Numbered from the stretch's first letter, positions 32,561-45,650 are shown. The stretch: 64,000 nt of DNA from Pachypanchax playfairii (GCA_006937955.1 SSNP01000244.1:352644-416643), one strand, 5' to 3'. Numbers and translations: made by a program. Notes: generated from the sequence alone by a model not told the origin.

Positions 32561-35019
32561 GACTTAAAATGTTTTTCCTTTGAAGGCATAATATGTAAAA
32601 TTCTCAACATTGTGCTTTTATTTTTAAGAAAAAAAGTACAACCATAATTAGAGAGCTAAACAACATGCAATTTGCTATAATTCCACATGTGATTTATTTG
32701 TACTTAAAAAAGTTACTGTTTCTTTTTAAATTTTTTGAAGGTGCGGCAAACTTGTAGTACTTTTTTCCACCACTAGAGTGAGTATAATCCAGTTTTTGGC
32801 TGAGTTCCTGATCTGCTTCTCAAGGCTCACCCAGAGTGGTAGTGAGCGGCGGGAGTGTTGCGCACTCGGGGAGTAAAATTAATTTCCCCTCTTGGCTTTC
32901 ACGTGAGCAGAGCTTGTAGAGAGGTTTTAGCTTAAGTTTTGTTAGTTTATTTGACAGAGAGGAGGAAGAAGTCACTTCAAAGCGCTGCAGCACTGTGTGA
33001 GGAACAATGCTCGTTTCTGCCACCTAGTGGTGGTTAGTGGAAGTGACAGGGTTGTGATTTTGCTCATTACTGTCACCTGGTGTTGGAAATAAAATACTTT
33101 ATTTTCTATATAGTATACCTTGAATATGAGCCAAATCTTAAATTTGTATCTTGTTTGGTAAATTTATTTTTTAATGTAGTTTTGAGCATTTAGACCATTT
33201 GGTAACATAAAAAAAATAAAGGTTTTTTGGTTGGAAAAAATAATCATAGAGGGGGTTCTATTGTCTTTTTGTCACGTTTGACCTTTGAGGTCAAACTTTT
33301 GGGCTTCATTCTAACCAACACTGGCATATTTATCAGTCAAAGTATTTGACATTCTCTGAGCTGGCTATCTAATCATAAAACATCTTACTGAGTCACAACC
33401 CCACCTACCTGGTCCATATAAAAGATAAAACAGTGGTGTGTAGCTGCATATGCTGTTTGGTCCGGGTCAGATTGTATGTTTGTTCAGTCAGAGGTCTTTG
33501 ATTGAAGCAAAACATTTAAGTGGGTTCAGATTGTATCAATCGTCATCAGTGCTTAATGACGCCGGCGCCGTCTCCCTTCTTGAAACTTTTCATTGTGGGT
33601 GGTTTCCCTCTCCATGAGTGTGTGTGTGTGTTAGAAGTGGGATTTGATAGTGCCTCAACCCTTGATCCTTCTCGCTCCCTCGTACCTCTTCCCCGCTTGC
33701 TCTCTTTCTTTTCGTCTTTCTTTATTCCCCCACATTTTCCCGTGTCAACGTCTGAAACTCCCACAGAAATCCCAGGCAGCTCGAATTCAGAGGAAGTCCT
33801 TCCTGGGATTAATCCACACACACATACACAAACTTCCTTGTCAGATTTACCCTCTCTCATCTGTCCTCCCACAGACATCCTGTTTGTCTCCTGCAGCTCC
33901 TAACTCCCTCAGATGAACACAAGCCAGAGAGGCAAGGCATAAACACAAGTGCAGATTGTGACAAGAAAACCGCACTCAGAGCCCAAAGAGCAACTAAAAA
34001 CAACCTGGATTCCTGGCACCCGGATCTCCAGCTCACATGTTTTATCCTCAAACACCTTATGAAGTTTTCTTTCTATATATAGAACTTGTTGATACTGTGA
34101 AGAGAATTAGTTTCAACCTGAATCTGGAACTTTCCCAATCACATTAATGCCATGTTTCTGAGCAGTGCCCCTGAAATGAGTGAAACCTTGTTGATTTTTT
34201 TGTAATCAGTTTCTATTATCTCTCGCTGTGACGGTAGGCATCGGCTTTGAGTCTTGTCTCCTCATCCGTAGAGCAGTCTATCCAATCCATTTTAACAATC
34301 CACCAATCTCTATCATTCTCATCTGAGTCTATCCCGTCTTTTCTATCTTCTCTGTTTCCCTTCACTCTATCCATGTCTAATCCATTACATCTTCTAATGA
34401 CTGTTGTTTCACTCTATGAAGAGAAAAATTGCATGGATTGAAATTTCAGACGCCATACGTGTGGGTATAAATCAGTGACTATTATCTCCACAGCTTTCTC
34501 TTCAAAGCTTTATCTCAAATACTGCAAGAAATTATACCCGTAAGAAGATATTTAATCCTAAATGTCAGCCAGAAAATACTCTCTATATGTCTATGATCTT
34601 TACAGTCATTGGTTGTTTTCTGCTTCTCTGCAGGTCTTGGGTTTTCTTCACAAAGAAATGAATCTGTCCTCCAGCATCTCCGTTTTTTTTTCCAATAAAT
34701 ATAAAGTTAGTATCTGATTGGTCTACTGGTTTATATTGGTCTAACTGTCAAATGAAAACATTTGCAAGAGAAATCCTTTAAAAAGTTGGAGTTGTTGTAT
34801 GCATCTGGATTTTGTGGATTTAGGGTTTCTGGTGTTGTTTCTCATTGTCACACTCTATCATCTGGATTTAGTTTTGTAAAACGTATATTTCAAATTAACA
34901 TTTTTGCACATATTGTCATGTTATTTATTATCCAGTGATGAGTGTATGGATGATTATTCCTTAATTCAATAGTCAGTTCTTTTTAGCATTACTTCTTGTG
35001 TTTCTGTCACTGGTCAATG
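32561..35019. other. Non-coding DNA
   Basis: A 127-codon frame at 33520-33903 crosses pyrimidine-rich sequence and a CACACA tract and is not protein-like. GAGGCATAATATG-like sequence near 32586 and CACCTAGTGG near 33020 hint at an old repeat that I cannot delimit. Confidence 0.4.
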
Positions 35020-35023
35020 TTAA

Positions 35024-35616
35024 AGAGGCCATTTCATACAAATTTCAGGACTTTGTGGTTATTTCTGAAGTATTAACCAGTAATATGAAACATTTTATAT
35101 CTAAAAAACGTCATGAAACACTTATTAACAGACCTTTCAATCTGTCTGCGTTAAAATTTGGGTGGTTCCGGCTCCTTCCGTCGGCTGCTTCGTCAAGCTT
35201 CGTCAGCAGCTCGTTCATATTCATTGTTCGGATTTGCTGGACTCTGATTGGCTAACAAACTAGCCTATGAGAGCAAGTTATACTGTTTCCTGCCCCACTG
35301 CGCATGGTAACATCAGACGTCGTGTCTTCCTGTTTGCTATGTCATGCTACAGCTTTTAGCCAGCAGCATGCTAGGTGTGGTTTCAACTGCGGGAGCTGCC
35401 GAATACTAACGTGCAAAGGAGTTGTGACGAAACAGATACAGACCATTCTGACTCGGGAGAACTCGGGTTTTATCGCCACCTGCGTAGTTTGAGAGATAAA
35501 AACTGAAAGAGAAGTTGTTGACCTGTTTTCACACCCACTATGAAGGTAAGAACACCTGTGGAGCTAAAATATTCAACAGAAACCTCAGAAAACCCGTTTT
35601 TAATGGAAGGGCCTCT
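35024..35616 (-). mobile_element. N1 TTAA-type element, copy 6
   Basis: Between TTAA 35020-35023 and TTAA 35617-35620; 593 bp, the longest full copy. Starts AGAGGCCATTTCATAC, ends GGAAGGGCCTCT. Confidence 0.93.
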
Positions 35617-35735
35617 TTAAATACCCGATGCGATCTGACAATGAACAAAAAAAAGATTAATCCAAAGCGACCTTTAAATCTGGCCCCAAAATTCAACATG
35701 GCAGCATAATAAACATGATATTTTGGCAACAGAAA

Positions 35736-36023
35736 CCGGGGCGTGTCCAGAGGGGTGGCCTGGGGGGCATCAGCCACCCTTCCAATTAGACGGGCCATCC
35801 CACGTTCCCCTCCAAGCTGAGACAATGAAATTTAATCACAGACATTGATTAATGAACGTGCACCATTGGTTTTGTGATTAGACAGGTTTGAATTTCTGGC
35901 CACTTAAATTATGATAAACAGTCTATAATTTTGTAAAAACTGTTTTAAGGTTATGGAACATAACCTTGTGCCAACCATTTTAAAACCTGTGCCCCCAACA
36001 AAGATTTTCTAGACACGCCCCTG
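35736..36023 (+). mobile_element. hAT-B element, complete mini copy
   Basis: Ends CCGGGGCGTGTC and, in reverse, CAGGGGCGTGTC. Perfect 8-bp duplications AACAGAAA at 35728-35735 and 36024-36031. It keeps an intact TTAA (within CTGTTTTAAGGTTATGG) where its relative at 28350 carries N1. Confidence 0.9.
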
Positions 36024-36031
36024 AACAGAAA

Positions 36032-37997
36032 GGGGGGATTTGTGTTGTCTAATTCTGTTTGTTGATGGTCCAAGACAAATTTCCAGAAGCTGACAAAGTA
36101 CATTGCATCATATTGGTTAAGTGATACTGCTATCATATATCACCTTTTACTGTTTCTACAAGAAAAAACAATATCATCAAAGGTTCCTAAACCTTCTGTT
36201 TAAAATGACAATAGACATTAAAACATAGACCTACTGTATTTAAAAAAAATGATGGCTTTAATTTTTAAAACACACAGTTGTATTAGTAATTTAACCTTGA
36301 CAACCATATGAGGTCTAGGAATAATGCAAGGTGTTTAGAGTTATTTATAATGATTTAATTCAGCATTAAAAAGCCACACAGTCACAGTTATGAAAAAATA
36401 GTCAACAGGCTGATGAAGGATAGTCTTTTCCAACGAGACATCATATTATTCTTGTTTGCCGTGCACGACTCTGTTAGACTGCTAAGACATTAGCTGTGCA
36501 GTCAGAGAAAGCTGGAATTGCAGGTATTACCTGAACAGGCAAAGATATGGCCTTCATACTCCTATCTCACCCTACCACACACACGATGGGTGGTTAGGGT
36601 ACAATCATAAAGGATAAAACATCTCTTCATCCAACAGTTATGGTGCCCTGGAAATTGTAAAGGGCCATTCTGAGACAAATTAGCAGTTGTAGTTGCTCTG
36701 CTAGATCCCCCACTCTGCCAGTCAGCAGTGCTCCCCTCTGATTTAAGATCATGGGCCTTCAGTGCTCAGCCTCATCCACATGACAACTCTCTCCATTCAT
36801 ATGCTTTATGGAATCATCACTGTCGCCACCCAGTAAATGAGCGCAGCAATATTTAGGACAAATGCCACAGTGAAATGGCTTTGTGGAAAAAAATGCTTTT
36901 GAATATTTCATGACTACGAAAAATCCTATTAAAATGAGAGCGTGTTTGGGGGTGGGGGGGGGGCAACTCCTGAAACTGTGTGGGTGTTGTAGTCCTGTTT
37001 CTTGCAGGGAGGCATTGAGATTAGCAGCCAACACCAAAACGCTGCTGTGGCTGATGAGCTGTTTGTGTTGGAGGGTGCAGTTTCCTAAAAGCAGTGAGGT
37101 CTGGCAGCCAGCGAGGCCATGAAGTGCGCTGGCAGGGGCTTCTGCTGACTGGCTTTCCACACTCTGTCTGTGGAGGCAGAGATAAGCAGTGACACACACA
37201 CACACACTCACAGCGTGCACACACACACTCTACTGATGTAAATGACGTCATGAATCAGTTTTGTGAGCCTATGCAAGTGTTTTTGGTTCAGCTATTTTAG
37301 GAGCCAGGGGACATGTGGGTGTGGAGTTCTAACAGGATCCTGAGGCCAAAAGTTCAGAGGAGGGCAGACTGAGGAGCGAGCTGCAGCTTGTGAGGCAAGA
37401 GGATGAAAGGTGCTGCAAATGACTGCAAAAATACTCTGAAGTACTCAACGCTTTCATATATTAAACATTGCAGCCGGCTGGTTTTCTACTCCCATCAGAT
37501 TTTCACTAACTTTGGTAACATTAAAACAAATCACCATATATATCATTAAACCAAACATCTCCCTACCTCCCACCAAACTGACCCACCCTCAAAGACTTAA
37601 GACCCTCCCTTGCGTTGGACTCTGGGCCAGCCTCCCTGCAAGGCAGCTCAGGTAAATGGCCTGTGAAATGACTGGGCTTTTGTTGGTAAAGATGTGTTCA
37701 GGAGGCCCTAGCTACTTATTTATGGATTTGCTGTGGTCTTTCTTCTGCCCTCTATATCTATAAATACATAAGGAAGGTTAGTCTGCCAAAACAAACAATG
37801 ATGTGAGCCTGGAACATCTGAAATAGAATATGCAAGTCTGCAGCTCAGTTCTCTATAAAAAGAGTTGGAATCTATCTTTAAATGGGAGTGGAGTTAGATT
37901 TAGAGCTGCGGTGTGAATGCTGTTTCAGCTCCAGGGATGACTTTAAGACATAAGATTGTATTAAAGGGTTGAGCTTCAAATTGTTCTATACATGTGT
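36032..37997. other. Non-coding DNA
   Basis: A 155-codon minus-strand frame (36759-37226) crosses a CA microsatellite and a poly-G run, so I do not call it. On the + strand CTTGCAG at 37013 is followed by 26 open codons (GGIEISSQHQNAAVADEL) without a usable donor. Confidence 0.4.
37192..37229. repeat. Interrupted CA microsatellite
   Basis: Two CA runs separated by TCACAGCGTG. Confidence 0.9.
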
Positions 37998-38001
37998 TTA
38001 A

Positions 38002-38578
38002 AGAGGCCCTTCCATTAAAAACAGTTTTTCTGAGGTTTCTGTTGAATATTTTAGCTCCACAGGTGTTCTTATCTTCATAGTGGGTGTGAAAACAGGTCAA
38101 CAACTTCTCTTTCAGTTTTTATCTCTTAAACTACGCAGGTGGTGTTAAAACCCGAGTTCTCCCGAGTCCGAACGGTCTGTATCTGTTTCATCACAACTCC
38201 TTTGTTCGTTAGTATTCGGCAGCTCCCACAGTTGAAACCACGCCTAGCATGCTGCTGGCTAAAAGCTGTTAGCATAAGACGTAGCAAACAGGAAGACACG
38301 ACGTCGGACGTTGCCATGCGCAGTGGGGCAGGAAACAGTATACCTTGCTCTCATAGGCTAGTTTGTTAGCCAATCAGAGTCTAGCAAATTTGAATAATGA
38401 ATATGAACGAGCTGCTGCTGAAGCAGCCTGACGGAAGAAGACAAATTTTAATGCAGACAGATTAAAAGGTCTGTTAATCAGTGTTTCCTGACGTTTTTTA
38501 GGTATAAAATGTTTCATATTACTGGTTAATACTTAAGAAATAACCACAAAGTCCTGAAATGTGCATGAAATGGCCTCT
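38002..38578 (+). mobile_element. N1 TTAA-type element, copy 7
   Basis: Between TTAA 37998-38001 and TTAA 38579-38582. Starts AGAGGCCCTTCCATTA, ends TGAAATGGCCTCT. Full length, 577 bp. Confidence 0.93.
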
Positions 38579-38715
38579 TTAACATGTTCCTCTATGAGCA
38601 AATACTTTCTAATTAAATTTAAAGCAAGTTCTGTGTTAAAGCAATGTTCTGCTGCAATGATGCAATTATTCTCTTTTGTGATTTTCAACAGAAGGATGAA
38701 TTTCTTTTTATTTAG

Positions 38716-38782
38716 AATGGATGACAACTTTGTTTGGCCTGGAACACAAAGCAATCAGATGGAAGTTGAAATGGATACGAAG
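38716..38782 (+). CDS. Exon-like block with start codon, unidentified
   Basis: Follows a pyrimidine-rich acceptor (TTTCTTTTTATTTAG) and ends ACGAAG|GTGAGT, a strong donor. The second base starts an ATG with A at -3 and G at +4, a good vertebrate start context. The 22 codons read MDDNFVWPGTQSN and QMEVEMDTK. It could be a first coding exon, or an internal exon needing a phase-2 predecessor. It lies 138 bp past the end of an N1 element. No later exon was found with confidence. Confidence 0.35.
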
Positions 38783-39101
38783 GTGAGTTAGTGATGTTGG
38801 TGGTGTCAGGTATCTCTCACCTGATCTAATGTTTACTAGACTTAAAACTTAAACGTAACCTCAAGTGTACAAAAACACTCAACAGATTTTACATTTTCAT
38901 CATTCATTAAACAAAAACAACACAAAAAAGCTTGAATAACAAAGTCCAACTGGTAAGACCACCTTTACGTACCTTCAAGCAGTTGTTTCCTTTGTTCTGA
39001 CTCTCATATCATTAGAACACTGTCTGCAGGTCCCCAGAAACATTTTGTTCATGTTAAAGTCTGAACTTTGACCAGAGAGGGCTTGACAAAGCCAGAACTA
39101 A

Positions 39102-39620
39102 CCCCTCCTTTCCACCGGACGCGTCAGCAGCGCGTTACTGGAGCAGCACGGGGTGCGTACGAGGCGCGTAGCAGCAGGGAAGCAGCTGTCACCGAAAGAG
39201 CACGAAGTCACGCAAGATTAGCAAAATCACGCGTGACTTCGTCAGTATACACAACAACAAGCAGAAAAAAACCTACAACATGGCTCCAAAAGGTATGTGT
39301 TTTATGTTCTGTCTGTTTTATAATCGCCAATACGTTTATGTTAAGTCAGGGAATATCCAAATTCACCAGGTGATAACTTCTCACCGGGCCGCACAGGTTT
39401 TTAAGTAAAGCAACCGGAAGGCAGTACATTTTATTCTGAAAATCCCCAGAAGCTTCTCTTCGTTTCCGCATCTGATTTCCCGTCTCCCCCAAAATGTCGA
39501 ACTTGACGCATTTCGGACGCGTAGCGCGTAGAAAATAGGACCGCCACGTAAGGGCCGCGACATGTCTCTGCTGAGACGCTGCCGACTCGCGCTGCTTACG
39601 GATCCGGTGGAAAGGAGGGG
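39102..39620 (+). mobile_element. Harbinger-like element with CpG-rich ends
   Basis: Ends CCCCTCCTTTCCACCGGA, an 18-bp inverted repeat extended with mismatches into AGCAGCGCG. TAA is duplicated outside (39099-39101 and 39621-39623). CpG is frequent near both ends. A start codon at 39280 (MAPK) runs into AAAAG|GTATGT, a possible orphan first exon. No catalytic sequence. Confidence 0.75.
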
Positions 39621-39849
39621 TAAGTATGACTCCTGGCTTCCATAAAATACAGATGGAATTGTGGAATTCACTTTAAAAAACTGACTCTCATAGAATGTAT
39701 TGACATTGGTGTGTGAGCAAATCGCCCCCTGCATGTGTTAACTCTTCAACTTGGGTCTTAGCTCTCAGCTCTACACTCAGATTAAGAGAAAATATATACA
39801 CTGTTCACCATCACAGTCCACACACACCCAAGCACTTCCAATTAAAAAT

Positions 39850-40290
39850 TATATGGACAACTCATGCTGGATGGGTGGGCGGGCTGTTTGGGGCTCCGCC
39901 CCCACAGCTGGGCGTGACTGTGGGCTGGACTTTGCCTCCTGGTGCTCTGGAGGGTGCTCTCTTCTGCGCCAGTGTGGATATAACTCGCCTCAGTTTGGTA
40001 TAGGCCGTGTAGGGACCTGGTTTCTGTTGTGGTGCTGCAGGATCCTGACCAGCTGTTTGGGCTCTTGAATGGCTCGGACTGCCTTGGCTTTGGGGGTTGG
40101 TCTGAGGGTTCATGGGGACTTCAACACTGTTCTCCTTCCTGGTCTGCCTCTATGGTAGGCTTCATCATGTCATTCCCTCGCACTCACCCTCATGTGGGGT
40201 ATCGTGGTGCAGCTACAGGTCTGTGCTCGCCGTGGAGGTGGTGGGGGTCTTTGGGGCTGGTGACTGAACTATCAGGTTCAGGCATTTGAA
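39850..40290. repeat. GC-rich block, possibly LINE-derived
   Basis: G/T-rich on the + strand with words such as GGGCGGGCTGTTTGGGGCTC and GGTGGTGGGGGTCTTTGGGG. Similar G-rich segments occur in fish LINE untranslated regions, but I cannot show homology here. Open frames cross it on both strands. Confidence 0.3.
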
Positions 40291-41758
40291 ACATATTTTG
40301 CACATGTTCTTAATTTGTACTTGAACTGTACAAATGACAACTCATGATTCCATGATTCTCATGATAATGTTTAACATATAAAAACCTGTGCTGCCCATGT
40401 TTTTCATTTTACTTTCCAACATGGGCATCAGAACCATTCAGTGTTGGAGGGGCTTGTCCCCTCCCCCTTTTAAAAAGTGCCCCCCCCCCACACATGTTCT
40501 TGGGATCTTGTTTGGTTACAAGTTTTGCCAAATAGGATCACATTTGAAAATCATGTTAAATCTATTTAGTGTCTGCAGGTGCACATTAACCAAACTATAG
40601 CCAAATAGAAGTAGCTTCAGCTTACAGTCCTCTTCTTTACAATTTTAAGTTTAAAACTTTTTTAGACATTCTGAACTTTGCACTTTAAAAGTTTTATAAA
40701 ACTCAGAGCTTCAAGTTTTGGTTATGTTTGTTTTTTTTATTGACTTACCAATCAGCCAAACTGGAGATCTACGGATAGCAAAGAGAGACTAAACTTCTCC
40801 ATCCTCTGAGAGACCCTTTAACAGCTGCTGGTTTGGCTTCAGGAGTTTTACTAGTTTTAATGGGCCGTTCTTTTCTTTCTTTGGGATTTGAATCTGATTT
40901 ACAGGATTTTTTTTATCTCTGAAAGAGTGCGAGAAGACTAAATTATGTTTTTATCTTTATTTTTTTGCTATCAGCAGCTTTACTCCAAAAATATTCGTAT
41001 CAGCCTCAAAAACCAATAAAGGGCAAAACCTAGTGGAGGCAGCTTCTCAAGAATCAAACATGCTGTTCAGCCCTGCTGAGAGAGAAAGAGGAGAGCGATG
41101 CACTGGAGGAAGGAGGAGGGTATGGAAGGTGTTATGTTGCAGTGTGGTGCCAGGAGAGCTGTGAGGCTTGGCAAAGAGGTGTGTGTTCACATCCCCAGTT
41201 TCCCCACTGCTTTTGGAGAAAGGGGTGAGAATGAGTGTGAGGAGAAGAAGGGCGAGATGAATGGAAAGGCAGTTAGCTGGGAAGCTACAGGGACATATGC
41301 CAGGAACAATTTGCCCATCCATCACTCTCCGACATTAGTCAAAGGCTAAATGTGTGAGTCAGTTTCAGAGAAATCCACAGCACCTTTGGTTCATTGTGTC
41401 ATTGTGAGAGTCCGTCACTAAAACGACAGCTGCTCAAAATATATTCATCACAGGTGTAAATAAACCAGACCGCTCTGTCCTGCTGGGTTTGTACGTTGCA
41501 GCTGACCTGATATGGCAGGACACGAGTGTGCACGTCTAAATCTAAGCTCTTCTACCTCAGGTGGCTAGCTAGTGAATGCTAACAATCGCCTACAACCACC
41601 AGATAAAAACAAAAAGCATAGAAACTATTAAGACTGACACAACACACCAGCTGTCTTTAAAATTTTGCAGATTTCCAGCCTTTTTTTATTTCTATTAACA
41701 ACACTTGAACTATTTTTTCATGATCAGTTGAAAATATTTCTACATAATCTAGCTTCTT
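40291..41758. other. Non-coding DNA
   Basis: No gene or delimitable repeat. GTCCCCTCCCCC and a C-run near 40483 may be a scrap of a hAT end. Confidence 0.4.
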
Positions 41759-41762
41759 TTTA

Positions 41763-42351
41763 AGGTCTGTATTCTGCTATTTTACAGCTTTCAACTTCTG
41801 GGATTAACACATATATGATAAAATGTTATTGTTGGTGTTATATAGTCTTCATTTGTCCTGAAATATAACTTTTATTCTCAAGTTATTCTCAGACCAGGAA
41901 GTAAAACACTGGTTTTACCTAAAATCCCATCTCTCCTCAGGGCCCCCTCCTTGTTAGTGCTGTCCCTCGAGCTGCCTGAATAAAATGGTGAATAAATTCC
42001 TGTAACTCTCACAGCCAAATGAACATTTTCATAGAGACATTCTTAGAAAGTAAAATACTACAAATGGTGGTGTTTAGTGTTTTGCTTCAGACTCTCACAG
42101 CTCGGGGGGGGTGTTTAATCTGCAGGTTGGACACGCCAGGCAGGTCCTGGTGTAACATTGTTACATCACTATGTTACAGTCAGTGGTTTTTCAGGAGTGT
42201 GGATCAGCAGCTCAGAGCACAGGATTCAGGAGGATTACTGAGAAATGTGTGAATTAAACCAAAAAACAATCTGGGTTTTTTAAATAAGGAAATAACATCA
42301 CAACATAGTTAAAAGCTCCAAAAAGTTGATTTTGCATGATACAGGACCTTT
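41763..42351 (+). mobile_element. N3 TTAA-type element, copy B
   Basis: Between TTAA 41759-41762 and TTAA 42352-42355. Left end GGTCTGTATTCTG, right end in reverse AGGTCCTGTATCATGC. Body matches 1673-2265 in reverse over its length (for example CCCTCGAGCTGCCTGAATAA and TGTAACATTGTTACATCAC). Confidence 0.82.
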
Positions 42352-42355
42352 AAGC

Positions 42356-43802
42356 GAAAAATAAACATTCAAAAAGTGAGGCAGAGTGAAAAGGGCAGTC
42401 ACATGTTGGCCTGCAGAGTGAAGTTAGTTGGGGTCATTAGGTTGATTTTATGAATACAAACTACTTTAGATGAAGTATTTATGCAAGAGGCTCCAGTTGG
42501 ACCGGTGATTAGTCAAAGATCTCTTTGTTATAACATTTAATTAGCCTGCCACCCACTGTGTATGCTTTATACTGATTTTTAAACACAAAAGGAAAAAAAG
42601 GCATTGATCGTATATGATCAATGGAAAGTTGCCTTTGGGGCTGTGCTGTTAGAACATTTATAAACACTGTTGTTGTAAAGTGCTGTTCTTAATGAATGCA
42701 CCCCCAGGCTCCTTTTTATGTATGTCTGAGTTTGGAGGGGAAGGTTGGAGTGATGGGAGAGAGTTTAGGTGAGGCAAGCAAGTAAAGGGGTGGGGAGGGT
42801 GGGTGATGACACCAAATGAAACTGAAGGTGTTGTGGTGGAGGACTGGCGCTTTGTGGTTTGGGATCGCCGCTGAAATGAAGTGTGATCTGTCTGTCACTT
42901 TGACTCACTGTCAACAGCCCTCGTTAGATGCCTCACCTGCTGCTGGGATTAGACTCGCAGCGCGGTGAGAAATGGCACGGACAGTTTGATGCCACGATGT
43001 TCAACATGTATCTTATCGTCTGTAAGCAGCACAACACCGTTACGTTCGTGATCAGAATACAGGAATTAGTCGGCTGGTTGCGTGTGACTGTGAATGCACA
43101 TTGCCTTTATTTCCCCCCGTCTTTGAGTAACAATATGCTTCACCAACCAGACACTCTTGTGCACATGAAAGGAAATCGTTCAATATAAATGCTAATTTCC
43201 CCAATAGCAGGAGAATCAATATTTGGGTAACACAGGCTTGTCAGTGTTGAATATTATTCGGTTGGCTTTATGATACATTTTTTGAAGGGAAACGTGTTTG
43301 TTGTTTTGTTTTTAAAATGCTTCAAGTCATATGATTCTAATGCATCAGGAGAAAATGAACTGCATGATGTCAGAATAGAGAGAAAAAATGGATAAGACTT
43401 TTGTCTTTATAGGTTTCTTTTATAATATGTGGTGCTATCAGCATTCTGTATCTTACCTGCAGTAGGAAGCAGTCAGAGTTAAGCAGCAACAAACATGCAA
43501 AAATCAATTAAACAGTCTTCACTGTAAATAAAATCAGGTAAGTTACTGACTGATAACTCATCAGAATCCCGCTTCAACAAAACCACAGGAGAAGAAAAAC
43601 AAAACAAATGATAATCCAGGTCAACAATCAGTTCATAATTCCAGTTTCTGTTAATCTGTCCGAGCAGCAAAGTAATGTCTCATAACAGGGTCAGGTGGAG
43701 GTAATCAGGTTCTAATCCAGAGCTAAATTCAGAAACAGGTGAGATTTAAACCCCCTACTGCTGTACAACAATAATAAAAATGCATCTGTGTTATTAACTA
43801 CA
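42356..43802. other. Non-coding DNA
   Basis: No gene seen. TTTAATTAGCCTGCC near 42535 and AAATGCTAATTTCCCC near 43187 are homeodomain-like words in otherwise repeat-free DNA. Confidence 0.4.
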
Positions 43803-43806
43803 TTAA

Positions 43807-44322
43807 AGCTATAGTGCGTAACTTCTGTCGCCCCCTAGCGGAATTTTGCCTTATTACAACAATGAAGCTGGCGCTTCCATATGACGTACGCCCACCTGTC
43901 ACCCCCCCACCCCCCTTCCCCCAACCGCTATCCCTCTGCCGCTGTGATTCGCGATTCCACAACATTTTTATTCTGTTTGAATAAGGACAGCTGTTGAAAA
44001 AAGATGGACTCTTCGGAAGAGGTAATTATAGTATTTTTTATTTATTTTCCGCAGAAACGCTAATAGATTATTACAAACGGGAGACAAGGTGCCTGCTAAT
44101 TTGTAACTGACAGGTTAGTGAATGATCTCCTGCTACGAGACTCTCCGCTCGTCCTCCCCCTCCCTTCTTGTTGTGATGTAAAAGACGTAATTTCCTGCGC
44201 ACCAGCGCGGGAATGTCGCCGGTCGACACACAAAGTAAAAATGATATATATTGAAAAATACCGTGAGATGTTTGAGGAGCCGATCGACATTCACGGACAT
44301 GTAAAAGTTACGCACTATAGCT
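43807..44322. mobile_element. N7 TTAA-type element with 18-bp inverted repeats
   Basis: Ends AGCTATAGTGCGTAACTT and its reverse complement, with TTAA on both sides (43803-43806 and 44323-44326). The length is 516 bp. An ATG at 44004 (MDSSEE) runs into GAAGAG|GTAATT, a possible first exon with donor. AG-starting ends with TTAA duplication suggest Kolobok. Confidence 0.85.
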
Positions 44323-44814
44323 TTAAATTCGCATCATAGGATTTCACAAAATTAACAAAACAAAAAGTACTTACAAAAAAGTTCCTCTTTCTCAAGATGT
44401 TTATTCATGTCAGGGATTTTTGCTAACTGGCATTTGTAAAATAAAAGTGGACCAACAAGTTTCAGAAACATTTCCATTCAGTCTGTCAGACATAAAGAAT
44501 GGAGACGCAATACATAAAACAGAACAGCCTCGTCTGGTTGAGCCAGGTTTTACAAGCTGGGGTGAATCTACTGTAGTACTGTAAAGTGTACTCTGCTCCG
44601 ATCAGGACTTGCTAAATTTTAAGCACTGGTAGTTTAAGTACTGGTACTTTCTAATTCTACCAGGCTGCACTGGGTTTTTTGCAGCTTGGCTCAAAATGAT
44701 TAATGCAGATCTTCAGTGATGAAAACTGTCCATTCCAGTCTACCATGGTCCTCCTCACAAACTGCTTTTATGCATTTATTATGTTGTTTTGCATGAAAAT
44801 CCATGCAAAGTTCT

Positions 44815-45290
44815 TCCTACACACTGTAAAACCAAATAAGTTACCAAAACTCAAAACTTTTGAGTTGATAAACTTAAAATGGCCAGTTTTTCAAAAAAAT
44901 AATTTATTATTTTCTTCCACTTACACTTTTTCATTCAAGTGAAATTAAAATGATTCATTCGGTTAACTCAAAGTATTTCACTTACCCTCATTTAATTTTT
45001 TTAGTTACATAAACTCAAATGTTTACATTTAGAAAGACTTTACGGTTTTAGTTTTATTAATCCATATGAATAAGTCAAAAGAACTTTATAATTTAAATGA
45101 ACAGAACTCCATAAAATAAGTGCAAGACCACGTAATTTTATGTTGACAAAACTCAATGTTTATTAGTTTAAGTTGTTGTTGTTTAAGTACAGAACAGTAA
45201 AACATGTTGACTTCTTATAACTCAAAGTATTTGAAACAAAACTAAAAAAAATTGAGGCAACTGATTGCCTCAAATACAGCGAGTAGGGCT
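44815..45290. repeat. AT-rich degenerate repeat
   Basis: Starts ACACTGTAAAACCAAATAAG and repeats variants of AACTCAAA/TTGAGTT many times; near its end it has GAGGCAACTGATTGCCTC, a palindrome. This resembles short AT-rich fish elements with CACTGTAAA termini, but the matching right end is not found. Confidence 0.4.
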
Positions 45291-45647
45291 AACTTAAAAC
45301 AAAGAAGTTCTAAGCATATTGAGCTGCATTTTTTTTTGGCTTCTTTTGGAAAAACAACAGGCAAAATAAAAAATTTAAATAGCAGTTTAACAATAGCTTT
45401 AAATAAAATGTACAGATTATTAGATTTGTTGCCAATCTTTAGCCCACTATTTAATGTTTTTTAAATAAACTATTTGAAATGAAAATATCCTTTCAGATTT
45501 TAGTCTCTGAAATTTCTGGTTTTATTTGTAAAGGCTAAATGCAAATCAGGGGCATGTATTCAATTCAATTCAATTCAATCTTTATTTCAGACTCATATTG
45601 GTCCATAGCATATCAAAAAGAATACAAACAATGAAAAAAAAGGACAG

Positions 45648-45650
<3 letters not shown>

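Noticed and set aside
33520..33903. 127-codon frame as a secreted protein
   Set aside because: Pyrimidine-rich and CACACA-containing sequence; no signal peptide at the start and no splice support.
34648..34707. Exon after a strong acceptor (CTTCTCTGCAG)
   Set aside because: The frame runs into poly-T and there is no reasonable donor.
36759..37226. 155-codon minus-strand open frame as a gene
   Set aside because: It crosses a CA microsatellite and a poly-G run, has no domain, and its start is within repeat sequence.
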